The notes: generated by a model from the sequence alone, not told the origin. A DNA stretch of 55,081 nt from Candidatus Poribacteria bacterium (GCA_022822085.1 JAJECK010000128.1:1-55081); one strand, 5' to 3'. Numbered from the stretch's first letter, positions 1 to 7,258 are shown. A program made the numbers and translations.

Positions 1-2
1 GG

Positions 3-119
3 CAAGATACCTACCGGAAACTCGCTCTTAGCTACGATAAACTCAAAGAAACTCGTTTAGGGTTTCGATATTTAGCAGGTTCTATGATTAACTTTCGTGT
101 GACTTTCAACGATTCTTAA
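3..119 (+). CDS. C-terminal fragment of a probable DDE transposase (5' end outside window)
   Basis: An open frame enters from the window edge and runs 38 codons to TAA at 117-119. The peptide contains SYDKLKETRLGF and ends MINFRVTFNDS. The RYDKLxxxYLGFxxLA-type ending is what I associate with the last helix of IS5/IS4-group DDE transposases. Only the tail is visible, so neither the catalytic residues nor the intactness of the gene can be judged. A REP-like palindrome lies 44 bases downstream. The family assignment is a weak recognition from a short tail. Confidence 0.45.
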   Translation, partial: QDTYRKLALSYDKLKETRLGFRYLAGSMINFRVTFNDS

Positions 120-162
120 ATCGTACTCGCTATGAGTTCTGTTATAACGGGGTTCAATAATA

Positions 163-184
163 GGCGAGGTTAGGAAACCTCGCT
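163..184. repeat. REP-like palindrome, degenerate copy
   Basis: GCGAGGTT (164-171), loop AGGA, AACCTCGC (176-183), flanked by a G-T wobble pair. It has the core of the palindrome that forms the large array at 18.3-18.6 kb, and is followed by AGCGGAGGAGGG, also seen in that array. It lies between the transposase tail and the LamG gene and could act as a hairpin at the 3' end of the upstream transcript. Confidence 0.8.
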
Positions 185-298
185 AGCGGAGGAGGGACAA
201 AATTTCAATTGTTCAGATAATAAATAGATGGTATACTTTACATAATTTAATTGGATGAATAGATAAATACAATTTAAACAAGATAAAGGAGCCATTAA

Positions 299-1096
299 AT
301 GAAACGTAGTATAGTTGTGCTTGTATGTCTATTATTGACATTTCAAATAGGTGGTCTGATTGCTGATGTGATAGATCCGGATTTAGTCCTTTATTTCGAT
401 TTTGAAGAGTTCACGGCTACGCATGTTATCGAAAAATCCGGTAACGGGTACGATGGGAGAATTAACAGAAAAGTAACACAGTCGAACGACGGGAAATTTG
501 GCAAAGCAGCACACTTTGAATTGACGAGTTTTCTCGATTTGGACGGTCCTAACATTGATCCTGAACATATTCCGACTGATGGAATGAGTGTTATTGCTTG
601 GATCAACGTTGAAGCAATTTCGCATATGGCGATTTTCAATGCACGCGCAGGAGATGGCACTTGGTTGGTACACCCGGAAGCACGTGCGGAAGGAAACTAT
701 CGTTGGCTCAATCGAGGACATAATCCAGGGAAAACGCTTTTTAATATCCTGGCAGGCAAAAACGTGGCAAAGGAATGGGTACATTACGCTGGCACATTCA
801 ATGTTGATGACGGAATGGCTTATCTATATATCAACGGTAAAAAAGTCGGTGAGGCAAAAGCAGCTTTTCCAGACAAGATCGCAGGAGACTGGGATTCAGG
901 TGCACGCGTCGGGTACAACATTGACGACAACCGTCCATTCAATGGACTCATGGATGATCTAAACGTGTGGAAGCGCGGGTTAACGGAAGAAGAAGTCCTT
1001 AACATTATGAATGAAGGTGTAAGTTCACTATTAGATGTGGAAGCCCGTGGAAAATTGGCTACCACATGGGGAAAACTGAAATCTGCAAAGCAATAG
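299..1096 (+). CDS. Exported LamG/concanavalin-like jelly-roll domain protein
   Basis: This 265-residue protein opens with a Sec signal peptide (KR followed by about 16 hydrophobic residues, likely cleaved near ADV at 22-24). Residues about 28-235 read as a single LamG-like (LamGL) domain: LYFDFEE near the start, a strand with GMSVIAWINV, and the GLMDDLNVWKRGLTEEEV segment typical of the last strands. Such domains bind glycans or act as adhesion modules, and no catalytic domain is attached. AAGGAG 7 bases upstream supports the ATG. The last 15 residues carry GKLATTWGKLK, almost the same tail as the TolB-like protein ending at 6425. That tail lies outside the LamG fold and may be a sorting or anchoring tag (inference). 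The ligand is unknown. Confidence 0.85.
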   Translation: MKRSIVVLVCLLLTFQIGGLIADVIDPDLVLYFDFEEFTATHVIEKSGNGYDGRINRKVTQSNDGKFGKAAHFELTSFLDLDGPNIDPEHIPTDGMSVIAWINVEAISHMAIFNARAGDGTWLVHPEARAEGNYRWLNRGHNPGKTLFNILAGKNVAKEWVHYAGTFNVDDGMAYLYINGKKVGEAKAAFPDKIAGDWDSGARVGYNIDDNRPFNGLMDDLNVWKRGLTEEEVLNIMNEGVSSLLDVEARGKLATTWGKLKSAKQ

Positions 1097-1107
1097 TTTA
1101 GTTGTCT

Positions 1108-1192
1108 CGCTGGCGAGGTTAGGAAACCTCGCCAGCGGGGGAAGGACACCTGCCTCGTACGGATAGAAAGGACTGAATTAATTAATCTTCAT
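1108..1192. repeat. Composite repeat: REP palindrome plus TTAATCTTCAT tail (copy 1)
   Basis: Palindrome CGCTGGCGAGGTT / AGGA / AACCTCGCCAGCG (1108-1137), a perfect 13-bp stem, then about 44 bases ending in TTAATCTTCAT (1182-1192). The same palindrome-then-tail arrangement recurs at 14065-14118 and 21763-21853. It starts 11 bases after the LamG stop and could serve as that gene's 3' hairpin. Confidence 0.75.
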
Positions 1193-1428
1193 AAAGTTTG
1201 CGGTACTACAGTGGGCAAGTAATACCAATTCTAATTATTTTCGCAATGATGCGTTTTGGACATTTTCATATCGTTAATTAAATCATCACAAATAACTTTC
1301 CATTAAAAAAACTCGATGAACCTTCTTGGATTTATCGAGTTTAAATTTTCGCAATAATGCGTTTCTGGCTTGACTGATTCATGTTAAAAAAACATTCATC
1401 AACAGGAATTATCACTTTTATACCTTAG
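1193..1428. other. Gene-free spacer with MITE-end relic and a hairpin
   Basis: No plausible gene is seen. Positions 1222-1241 match exactly 20 bases (ATACCAATTCTAATTATTTT) of the terminus of the MITE-like element at 30731-30883, read on its opposite strand. A 9-bp stem AAACTCGAT (1309-1317) / ATCGAGTTT (1334-1342) follows. TTTTCGCAATRATGCGTTT occurs twice (near 1238 and 1347), a short direct repeat suggesting a decayed element. Confidence 0.45.
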
Positions 1429-1470
1429 AAACATATTTCAGTATATATTGAAATATACTGAAATATGTTT
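1429..1470 (-). terminator. 18-bp stem-loop just past the small minus-strand operon
   Basis: Positions 1429-1446 pair perfectly with 1453-1470 around the 6-base loop ATTGAA. The stem begins 4 bases after the stop codon of the coiled-coil gene. It is AT-rich and lacks a strong U-tract in the minus direction, so it may act as a 3'-end stabiliser rather than a classic intrinsic terminator. On the plus strand it is followed by ATTTTT. Confidence 0.5.
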
Positions 1471-1474
1471 ATTT

Positions 1475-1729
1475 TTAACATATCTTGTGCAGATGAGGTT
1501 CTACTTCGTTTGTTTGAAAATCATAAGTAAAACCAGTTCCTTTAGCTATTATGCTAATATTAGAATCTATTCTTAATATGCTTGCACTAACAAAAGCTAA
1601 GTTTGTTTCGACTTTATCAAGCCGATTTTCAATACTATCAAGCCGATTTTCAATATTGCTTAAGCGACTATTCATATCACTTTTTAAGTCATTCAGTGCA
1701 TTCATAACTTCTGTAAGTTCACTATTCAT
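1475..1729 (-). CDS. Small coiled-coil protein, unknown function
   Basis: 84 residues. Residues about 5-50 form an uninterrupted heptad pattern (LNDLKSDMNSRLSNIENRLD and on), including two near-identical copies of IENRLDS/K encoded by a 21-bp direct repeat near 1617-1657. The rest (AFVSASILRIDSNISII) is more hydrophobic, and the C-terminus is polar. The start is firm: GGAGG sits 8 bases upstream, and the ATG overlaps the stop of the preceding gene as ATGA, indicating translational coupling. Coiled-coil repeats of this kind occur in small accessory proteins next to toxins or phage genes, but nothing here identifies a role. Confidence 0.65.
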   Translation of the reverse strand: MNSELTEVMNALNDLKSDMNSRLSNIENRLDSIENRLDKVETNLAFVSASILRIDSNISIIAKGTGFTYDFQTNEVEPHLHKIC

Positions 1730-2004
1730 TCATTACCTCCATTATTAACTATTAAACTTACATCAACAAAAGCATCTCCCGAGGCAATACATTGGTTTAA
1801 CTCATTAAATACTTGTATTGAAACATCCATATCGTTAGTTAAAAGATCGGCAAGATAAGTATCTCTATGAGATTTTATATCTGAACGCTGGAGAAATATA
1901 CTATATAGAGATTGAGATTCAGATTGATATCTAACGTCACCAATATAAAATCCATAATATTTAGAAAAATCTATTACACGATCTTCACTTACCTTGACAT
2001 ACAT
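1726..2004 (-). CDS. Hypothetical protein, first gene of the small minus-strand operon
   Basis: 92 residues, not recognised. It begins MYVKVSEDRVIDFSKYYGFY and looks soluble and mixed alpha/beta, with no signal peptide or membrane segment. AAGGAGGG about 7 bases upstream gives a strong ribosome binding site. It is coupled by ATGA to the coiled-coil gene downstream, so the two proteins are probably made together and may interact (inference). The DNA is markedly AT-rich, like the rest of the 1.4-3.9 kb island. Confidence 0.6.
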   Translation of the reverse strand: MYVKVSEDRVIDFSKYYGFYIGDVRYQSESQSLYSIFLQRSDIKSHRDTYLADLLTNDMDVSIQVFNELNQCIASGDAFVDVSLIVNNGGNE

Positions 2005-2380
2005 ACTAAACCCTCCTTTTAAATATTCTCATCTAAGTGACAAAACCTGACCTTTAAGATATACAACCTCACCTTCAATTCAATCAAACCTTTCTATAAG
2101 AATCTGAAATTGACCATTATTAACTATATATGTCTCCTTAATAGAAAAACTCATAGAACGCTCGTCAAATCGGAAATTAAGAAAATTTAATAATATACCG
2201 TGACCGAAAGTTACGGCAAACATTTTTTTTATTATAACATGATAATTTCATTTTATACAACTAAATTTTGCCGATACTAAACATTTACTGGATATTATTC
2301 AAATAAGATTATGATTATAATATTAAAAATATAAAATCGCTAATGATAAGTCATTTCATACTCATCGCGTAAATTTTTCC
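2005..2380. other. AT-rich gene-free spacer
   Basis: No open frame with a ribosome binding site was found. CCGTGA (2200-2205) pairs with TTACGG (2213-2218), one wobble pair included, and is followed by a run of eight T (2224-2231). This could be a weak plus-strand terminator, but no plus-strand gene precedes it. It is also the upstream region of the small minus-strand operon. Confidence 0.35.
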
Positions 2381-2409
2381 TTGAAATTGTATTTGATGGG
2401 TGCTAAACT
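2381..2409 (+). promoter_or_regulatory. Sigma70-like promoter in front of a hairpin cluster
   Basis: TTGAAA (2381-2386), 17-base spacer, TAAACT (2404-2409). No open frame follows for more than 300 bases. A cluster of three stem-loops starts about 15 bases downstream. Confidence 0.4.
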
Positions 2410-2423
2410 ATATATGTTTGTGA

Positions 2424-2547
2424 CTCGTTGTGAGTCATATTTTCAGGTATAAACCCACAACGAGCAATCTTTTAAAGTAGAGTATGGCACTGAATGACAA
2501 ACTCTACTTATCGAGAAAGTAACAAAACTGTGAATAGTTTGCTATTC
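2424..2547 (+). ncRNA. Candidate structured non-coding RNA (three consecutive stem-loops)
   Basis: Three perfect hairpins lie in a row in a region without a gene. CTCGTTGTG (2424-2432) pairs with CACAACGAG (2456-2464). AAGTAGAGT (2475-2483) pairs with ACTCTACTT (2501-2509). GAATAG (2532-2537) pairs with CTATTC (2542-2547) and is followed by a T-rich stretch (CGTTATTTT). A promoter-like sequence ends 15 bases upstream. The 3' segment GCTATTCCTCGTTAT recurs with one change (GCTATTCCTCATTAT) near 2697-2711, just before the next small gene. The strand is inferred from the promoter and T-rich end. It resembles no riboswitch or RNA family I know, and an mRNA leader for the genes at 2732 and 2871 is an alternative. 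Confidence 0.35.
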
Positions 2548-2731
2548 CTCGTTATTTTAATTGTAGCATGAATTCAATTTGATTTCAAGAATGTTTTGCG
2601 TACTTAAAATTCTACTGTTTTGAATTTAGTACGTATGAACATGTATTGTCATTATTTATAAAGACATGTTAGCAATTCTATTGTTCGTGGGATAGCAGCT
2701 ATTCCTCATTATAATATAGGGATAAGTAGTT

Positions 2732-2869
2732 ATGATAACATTTTTTACAATGGCTGCGTTTGCTTGGAAAGAGTTATTAATATTTTCTATTATATTGTGT
2801 TTTTTATGTTTATTTTTACATTGTGCTTCTATGAAGAACGGCTCTGATGACAAGGATGGTGAAAAATAG
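2732..2869 (+). CDS. Small single-pass membrane protein, 45 residues
   Basis: Begins MITFFTMAAFAWKELLIF. Residues about 13-33 are a hydrophobic helix (LLIFSIILCFLCLFL), followed by a short charged tail rich in K and D. AGGG lies 10 bases before the ATG. The stop TAG (2867-2869) is one base away from the ATG of the next gene (2871), which supports both being real and coupled. A lipobox-like cysteine is present, but the -1 residue is His, so lipid modification is unlikely. Function unknown. Confidence 0.45.
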   Translation: MITFFTMAAFAWKELLIFSIILCFLCLFLHCASMKNGSDDKDGEK

Positions 2870-2870
2870 T

Positions 2871-3197
2871 ATGAGTGATAGTATTTCACTGAAACCGAGG
2901 CTTACTCAGATTTTATCTTTGCGTCAAGTTGAACCTCCGATACAGGAAAAGATTCGTGTTAGGTATATAGATATTGTAGATAGTTCGGACAATGTAATTA
3001 TGTCTCTTGGTGATAATTCCACGATATATGATAGTTCTGACAGAAGTATCATCACGATATATGATTCTGTGGGCAACGAGGTTATTGAGTTAGGTTATAA
3101 TAGTGTTTGTGGGATATTGAATATTTACGGTGATAATGGTTCTTATCACATAGACATCAAGAACCTTTGTTCTGAGTGGGTTGATTTAGGTTCTTAG
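2871..3197 (+). CDS. Hypothetical beta-rich protein downstream of the small membrane protein
   Basis: 108 residues from the ATG at 2871; an in-frame ATG at 2847 lies inside the preceding gene and is less likely. The sequence alternates short strands and turns: RYIDIVDSSDNVIMSLGDNS, then ITIYDSVGNEVIELGYNS, then LNIYGDNGSYHIDIKNL. This repeating pattern suggests a small beta-sheet or beta-solenoid protein. It has no signal peptide; if it is displayed or secreted, the small membrane protein could be involved (speculative). Not recognised as a known family. Confidence 0.55.
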   Translation: MSDSISLKPRLTQILSLRQVEPPIQEKIRVRYIDIVDSSDNVIMSLGDNSTIYDSSDRSIITIYDSVGNEVIELGYNSVCGILNIYGDNGSYHIDIKNLCSEWVDLGS

Positions 3198-3347
3198 TAT
3201 TTTGTGATATTTAAAAAGAAGACCAGGTCAATTATTTTTGACAATGAATCAACCAAACTTAATCTTGGTAAATTTGACTCGATCAGATACTTTTTCGTAA
3301 TTCAATTTGCAATTTCTAACAAATACTGCTAAAATTAGTAAAAAGAA

Positions 3348-3380
3348 ACTACCTTGAGATTCTCCGAATCTCAAGGTAGT
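3348..3380. terminator. Perfect 15-bp hairpin with 3-base loop
   Basis: ACTACCTTGAGATTC (3348-3362), loop TCC, GAATCTCAAGGTAGT (3366-3380). On the minus strand it is followed by TTCTTTTTAC, so it would end leftward transcripts. On the plus strand it follows the gene ending at 3197 by 150 bases and is not followed by T. A bidirectional boundary of the small-gene island is plausible. Confidence 0.55.
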
Positions 3381-3474
3381 AAAACTATACTACTTCCGTT
3401 CAACCGTTTAGAAAATACGGAGTAGTTAATATATGAAAACGTAATAAATAGTTTATGACATAGATCATTTTTGA

Positions 3475-3503
3475 TTGTATTTTACAGATTTGCTTGCTAT
3501 AAT
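3475..3503 (+). promoter_or_regulatory. Sigma70-like promoter for the 75-residue gene
   Basis: TTGTAT (3475-3480), 17-base spacer, perfect TATAAT (3498-3503), 115 bases upstream of the ATG at 3618. The leader of roughly 110 bases carries inverted short repeats such as GAGTGTCAATCACTC. Confidence 0.5.
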
Positions 3504-3617
3504 TGTTACCAGCGACAAGACAACAATATATCCGAGTGTCAATCACTCAGTTTGTAGAGCATATATCTATAGAGTATATTATCCGTATGTACTGAATATT
3601 TTAAAAGGAGGCATAAA

Positions 3618-3845
3618 ATGCCAATTCAAAATCAGGCAATACCCTTAAGAAGTTATGCCGAAGCTGAAATATCTGCCATAGCCAATATGGTAGAAATGAT
3701 CAACGCGATCAATTTTCTTAATTCGCTTCCTGCAGAAAACAACAGTCTTGAAACCAATACTGATCAAGTTATTCAAAATAATCAGCAATCACTAACTAAC
3801 CTCGATTTACCACAAGGTTTAAGACCTTGGCACGAACGTCCATAA
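3618..3845 (+). CDS. Small Gln/Asn-rich protein, unknown
   Basis: 75 residues. AGGAGG at 3606-3611 gives a near-ideal start, and a TATAAT promoter lies upstream. The N-terminal half is a predicted amphipathic helix (AEAEISAIANMVEMINAINF). The C-terminal half is N/Q/S-rich and ends LPQGLRPWHERP. There is no signal peptide, membrane helix or cysteine. The helix-leader-plus-tail layout is like that of some ribosomally made peptide precursors, but no modifying enzyme lies nearby, so that is only a possibility. It has its own promoter and directly abuts the IS1595-type element. Confidence 0.55.
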   Translation: MPIQNQAIPLRSYAEAEISAIANMVEMINAINFLNSLPAENNSLETNTDQVIQNNQQSLTNLDLPQGLRPWHERP

Positions 3846-3909
3846 CCGAATAAAGTATACTACTGCCACTCAAAGTTAAATTTATGTCATAAGTTATTCA
3901 TTCTAATTT

Positions 3910-5083
3910 CACTGGAAATGATAACATTTCTCCTAAAATTTGTCAAGCCCAAACTCCAGTTGGTGTATGGAGTCACGGCAATTCAAGTTAATATCATACT
4001 TTCAGATATAAACTTGTCAAACACATTATCGTTATCCCGATAGTTATACTTATAGCAAGCTTCTGCGACATAAAGTGGCGTATATGCTGTTTTATAGTGA
4101 TGATGCTGTCCATACCATGCCCGTTTCAGTAACGACCAGAAGCCTTCAATCGTGTTTGTATGGACATCACCGTCTACATATTGCTCCTGATGATTGATAA
4201 CACGATGTTTCATCTCCTTACCAACTCTTTGATAAGACCTAAATTCATCTGTCATTAACTCAGATTCATTCATCTTGACATGCTTCTTAATAAAATCAAG
4301 TATAGCACGACCTGTCAAATTATCCGTTAACTTCGCAACGACTTTACCGCCACGCTGAACTAATCCTATTATTGCGTCTTTATTAGTTCCACGCCCACGC
4401 TTTATAGGTTCTCTGTCTTCCTTTTTATTCCTCTTACGAGGTTTGCCACCGATATAAGTTTCATCTGCCTCAATTATACCTTCTAACAATACATTGCCTT
4501 TTGTCGCCATTTCAGCACGTATTTTATGCATCATAGACCATGCCGTTTTCTGATTCAATTTCAAGTCACGTGCTAACTGATGACTTGACAAACTTTTCTT
4601 TGCATTTAACATCAAAGATATCGCAAGAAACCATTTTTGCAACGCAATCTTTGTTCCGTGAAACACAGTGCCAGCCGTCACCTTAAATGTCGCTTTACAT
4701 TCTTGACAATTCCAACGACCTATCCTACCAGTTTCCGTTTCATGTATTCGCTTATAAACATCTTTACTTCCACAATGTGGACATTCTGCTTCACCATTCC
4801 ATCTAACATTTTCCAAATGTAATATACACGCATCTTGATCTGGAAATCTCTTCATCACTTCTATTAAATCCATCAGAACACTCCATTATTTCAGTTGACT
4901 TTTCCGATGAATTCATATACAATATAAAAACACCTGAAAAATCATAATACGACTCAAATTAGATTTTTCAAGAAAATGGGAGGTTACAGCCTTCCATTTT
5001 CATTACCAAATTACACTATTCATTATCAATATTATACCACATTTTGCCCCATTTTACCAATAAAAGATGCCGTTTTTCCAGTG
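3910..5083. mobile_element. IS1595-type insertion sequence, ends uncertain
   Basis: The transposase gene (3983-4873, minus) defines the element. The best end candidates I could find are CACTGGAAA at 3910-3918 and its reverse complement TTTCCAGTG at 5075-5083, each followed inward by a loosely similar AT-rich stretch. That is only 9 matching bases and does not start with the GG expected for many IS1595 ends. I could not find a convincing 8-bp target duplication. The element is certain; the boundaries are not. Confidence 0.35.
3983..4873 (-). CDS. IS1595 family (ISXO2-like) transposase
   Basis: 296 residues, the expected length for the family. The N-terminal zinc ribbon has C31-P-H-C34 and C56-Q-E-C59, followed by TFKVTAGTVFHGT (63-74). 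The DDE core shows D137 in EADETYIGG, D209 in MTDEFRSY and the NTIEGFWSLLKR block (N240, E243), characteristic of the ISXO2-like DDE/N domain. The frame is intact with all key residues, so the element may still be active. The ATG is not preceded by a strong ribosome binding site, as is common for transposases. It catalyses cut-and-paste or copy-type movement of its own element. Confidence 0.92.
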   Translation of the reverse strand: MDLIEVMKRFPDQDACILHLENVRWNGEAECPHCGSKDVYKRIHETETGRIGRWNCQECKATFKVTAGTVFHGTKIALQKWFLAISLMLNAKKSLSSHQLARDLKLNQKTAWSMMHKIRAEMATKGNVLLEGIIEADETYIGGKPRKRNKKEDREPIKRGRGTNKDAIIGLVQRGGKVVAKLTDNLTGRAILDFIKKHVKMNESELMTDEFRSYQRVGKEMKHRVINHQEQYVDGDVHTNTIEGFWSLLKRAWYGQHHHYKTAYTPLYVAEACYKYNYRDNDNVFDKFISESMILT

Positions 5084-5167
5084 CAGGAGTGAGTAAAGAG
5101 ATGTTGTGTTAAGATTTGAAATACTATGAATAAATTGTGATTGTTGAATTAACGAAATGAAAATGTC

Positions 5168-5323
5168 CGTTAATACTTATTGCGATTATTTTTATACCAT
5201 TCTTCCGTAGGTCGGGTAGAGGCACGAAACCCGACCTGATAGCCACAATCAATAGAGGTCGGGTTTCGTGCCTCTACCCGACCTACGAGAAAGGGGCCAT
5301 TATAAAGTAGAAATGGTATAATT
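5168..5323. mobile_element. MITE-like element with long inner palindrome (copy 1)
   Basis: The core is a 32-base arm (5206-5237: CGTAGGTCGGGTAGAGGCAC and on) and its exact reverse complement (5256-5287), separated by an 18-base loop. The ends read GTTAATACTTATTGC on the left and TAGAAATGGTATAAT on the right. Read in reverse, the whole 156 bases align nearly throughout with 30731-30883, including loop and flanks. The repeat boundary, not just the palindrome, is therefore shared, as expected of a small non-autonomous transposable element. It lies immediately upstream of the TolB-like gene and supplies part of its leader. Confidence 0.7.
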
Positions 5324-5363
5324 ATAGATTTGACTATAATATATTCTGCAAGCGAGGTGAACA

Positions 5364-6425
5364 ATGCGTTTTTGGAAATTTATATCAATATGCCTTCTGT
5401 GCATACTTTTCTCAACCGTAGTAAATGCCAAAATCGTCTTCCTATCAATACGTGATGACCATAACGAAGTAGAAGGTTTAGTTATGCGTGGTTCCATAGA
5501 TATATACACTATGGATGATGATGGCAGCAATTTGACTTCAATCACATCAACCCGTGAAGCTGGAAGTCCACGCTGGTCCTCAGATAGAAAACAAATTATA
5601 TATCGTGATCACTCTGCAATTCACATTATAAATTCAGACGGAACGAATATTCAACACATCACCCATCCACAAAAAAATACAATGTTTGATGACAACCCAA
5701 TCTTTTCACCTGATGGAAAAAAGGTTCTATATATTCGGTCAGAGAGAATAGGCAATAACACGGTACATAGTGGTATCGTGCTGAACCTTAGAAATGGTAA
5801 TCAGAACAAGATATCCGACCAATTCATAATATCTCCGGATTGGTCACCAAATGGAAAACAGATTGTATACGTAATACATGATGTTCCTTTTATCGGCGCA
5901 GGTGGAAATCTTTTTGTCATGGATGCCGATGGCGGTAATAAACGTAGATTGGTACCAGAAGCCATCCAAGGTGAATTGGCTATAGAGCGATATAATCCAC
6001 GCTGGTCCCCGAACGGTAAACAGATACTCTATACACAAAGGGAGTTTACGTTGGAGAAAAGAGATGCGGATCCTGCAACCCATATTCCAAAGGCGTTTCG
6101 GTATTTTATATGTGATTTGAATGGTGAAACAGTCAATCAGTTGGATATTCCGATCCATTGGAAACCCGGAAGCATTGACTGGATAGATAATGGTAAATCG
6201 GTCGTTTTCAGCGCACAAAAGATGAAACTAAATGAGCAACGACAACCCAAAGAGGCAGCATTAAGTAACATTTATAAGTATCATATTGATACCAAGAAAA
6301 TTACACCGTTGTTAGAACGTCCCATGTATGATTACGCGGTGGATTGGGTGCCGGATAGTCCATTCCTTGTATCGCCTAAAGGGAAACTCACACAAGTATG
6401 GGGCGTGCTCAAGCAAGACGATTAA
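5364..6425 (+). CDS. Exported TolB-like beta-propeller (PD40 repeats) protein
   Basis: 353 residues with a cleavable signal peptide (MRFWKFISICLLCILFSTVV, cleaved near NAK). At least five PD40/TolB-type blades follow, marked by PRWSSDRKQIIY, PIFSPDGKKVLYI, PDWSPNGKQIVYV and PRWSPNGKQILYT, with intervening DDDGSN, SDGTN and DADGGN turns. TolB-like propellers act in protein-protein contacts in the periplasm; there is no TolB N-terminal domain, so this is not TolB itself. GAGGTG precedes the ATG. The C-terminus PKGKLTQVWGVLK resembles the tail of the LamG protein at 299-1096. It converges with the methyltransferase gene, their stop codons overlapping at 6422-6425. Confidence 0.85.
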   Translation: MRFWKFISICLLCILFSTVVNAKIVFLSIRDDHNEVEGLVMRGSIDIYTMDDDGSNLTSITSTREAGSPRWSSDRKQIIYRDHSAIHIINSDGTNIQHITHPQKNTMFDDNPIFSPDGKKVLYIRSERIGNNTVHSGIVLNLRNGNQNKISDQFIISPDWSPNGKQIVYVIHDVPFIGAGGNLFVMDADGGNKRRLVPEAIQGELAIERYNPRWSPNGKQILYTQREFTLEKRDADPATHIPKAFRYFICDLNGETVNQLDIPIHWKPGSIDWIDNGKSVVFSAQKMKLNEQRQPKEAALSNIYKYHIDTKKITPLLERPMYDYAVDWVPDSPFLVSPKGKLTQVWGVLKQDD

Positions 6426-7258
6426 TCTGTCAAACGCGCATGTGCTGTAACATGAAATGGCAGGAAAAACGGTCTTTTTGATAAAAGTACTTCCGCACGG
6501 AGTCTTTCCGCTAACGTCGCTATATCAACCTCTTCCACCGTGGCAATCTCATATTTTTCTATGAGCGGAAGCAGGCTCTGAAAGATAGTAGCCATATACC
6601 GGTAACCAACCCACTTATCTTCCGCCCCAATCGGGGCTTGAAGATGCATTTCAGGTGGGTGGAGACTTGCCTCAATAAATGTTCGATACAAACCCATACC
6701 CATATCAAGATGTGCGCCAGAATGTTCAAACACATCTAAAATCCATCGGTAAAGTTGATTCATAAGGGGTGTGGCTGGATGGTGATATGAAGGATAGAGT
6801 GTATATTCCGGTTCCTGAAACGCAACAATGCCACAAGGTTTTAAATGGGTAATAAGTTGTTTCAAAGCTGACACAGGATCAGACATATACATCAACACAA
6901 ACCGCCCCATAAGTACGTCGAATTTCTTATCAAAATCAATCGTTCGTGCATCACCTGCGATGAATTCTATATGGGTCATACCCTTATCCGATGCTCGTTG
7001 ACGCGCTGTGTCAAGTATCGCGGGGTTGATATCAACACCGACCACTTGTCCTGTTTTGCCGACGAGTTCTGCGACTGTGAGTGCAACATCTCCTGCGCCG
7101 CTTCCAATATCAAGCACACGCATCCCGGTTGTAATACCCGCACGAACACAAAGGCTACGAGTTGTCTCCCCATAGATTTTTGATTGTTCAATGAGACGCG
7201 TTGTTTCGTGGGAGGTGCGTCCCAATGTATAGTTCGCATCGTGATTAGACATACTCAT
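6422..7258 (-). CDS. Class I SAM-dependent methyltransferase (paralogue A)
   Basis: 278 residues. SAM-binding motif I VLDIGSGAG at 48-56, the acidic ribose-binding strand VVGVDINPAIL following it, and a GDARTIDF motif-II segment. This is a UbiE/Methyltransf_11-type small-molecule methyltransferase; the substrate cannot be told from sequence. It is alignable without gaps over most of its length with the gene at 9146-9982, sharing the YTxGRxxxET-RLIEQS start and the LPxHVTAHA end. The two copies bracket a restriction-modification pair. Both are on the minus strand and face the same way. Confidence 0.88.
   Translation of the reverse strand: MSMSNHDANYTLGRTSHETTRLIEQSKIYGETTRSLCVRAGITTGMRVLDIGSGAGDVALTVAELVGKTGQVVGVDINPAILDTARQRASDKGMTHIEFIAGDARTIDFDKKFDVLMGRFVLMYMSDPVSALKQLITHLKPCGIVAFQEPEYTLYPSYHHPATPLMNQLYRWILDVFEHSGAHLDMGMGLYRTFIEASLHPPEMHLQAPIGAEDKWVGYRYMATIFQSLLPLIEKYEIATVEEVDIATLAERLRAEVLLSKRPFFLPFHVTAHARLTD

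Noticed and set aside
2656-2889. 77-codon minus-strand frame over the small membrane gene
   Set aside because: No ribosome binding site, and the plus-strand pair with 1-base spacing is better supported.
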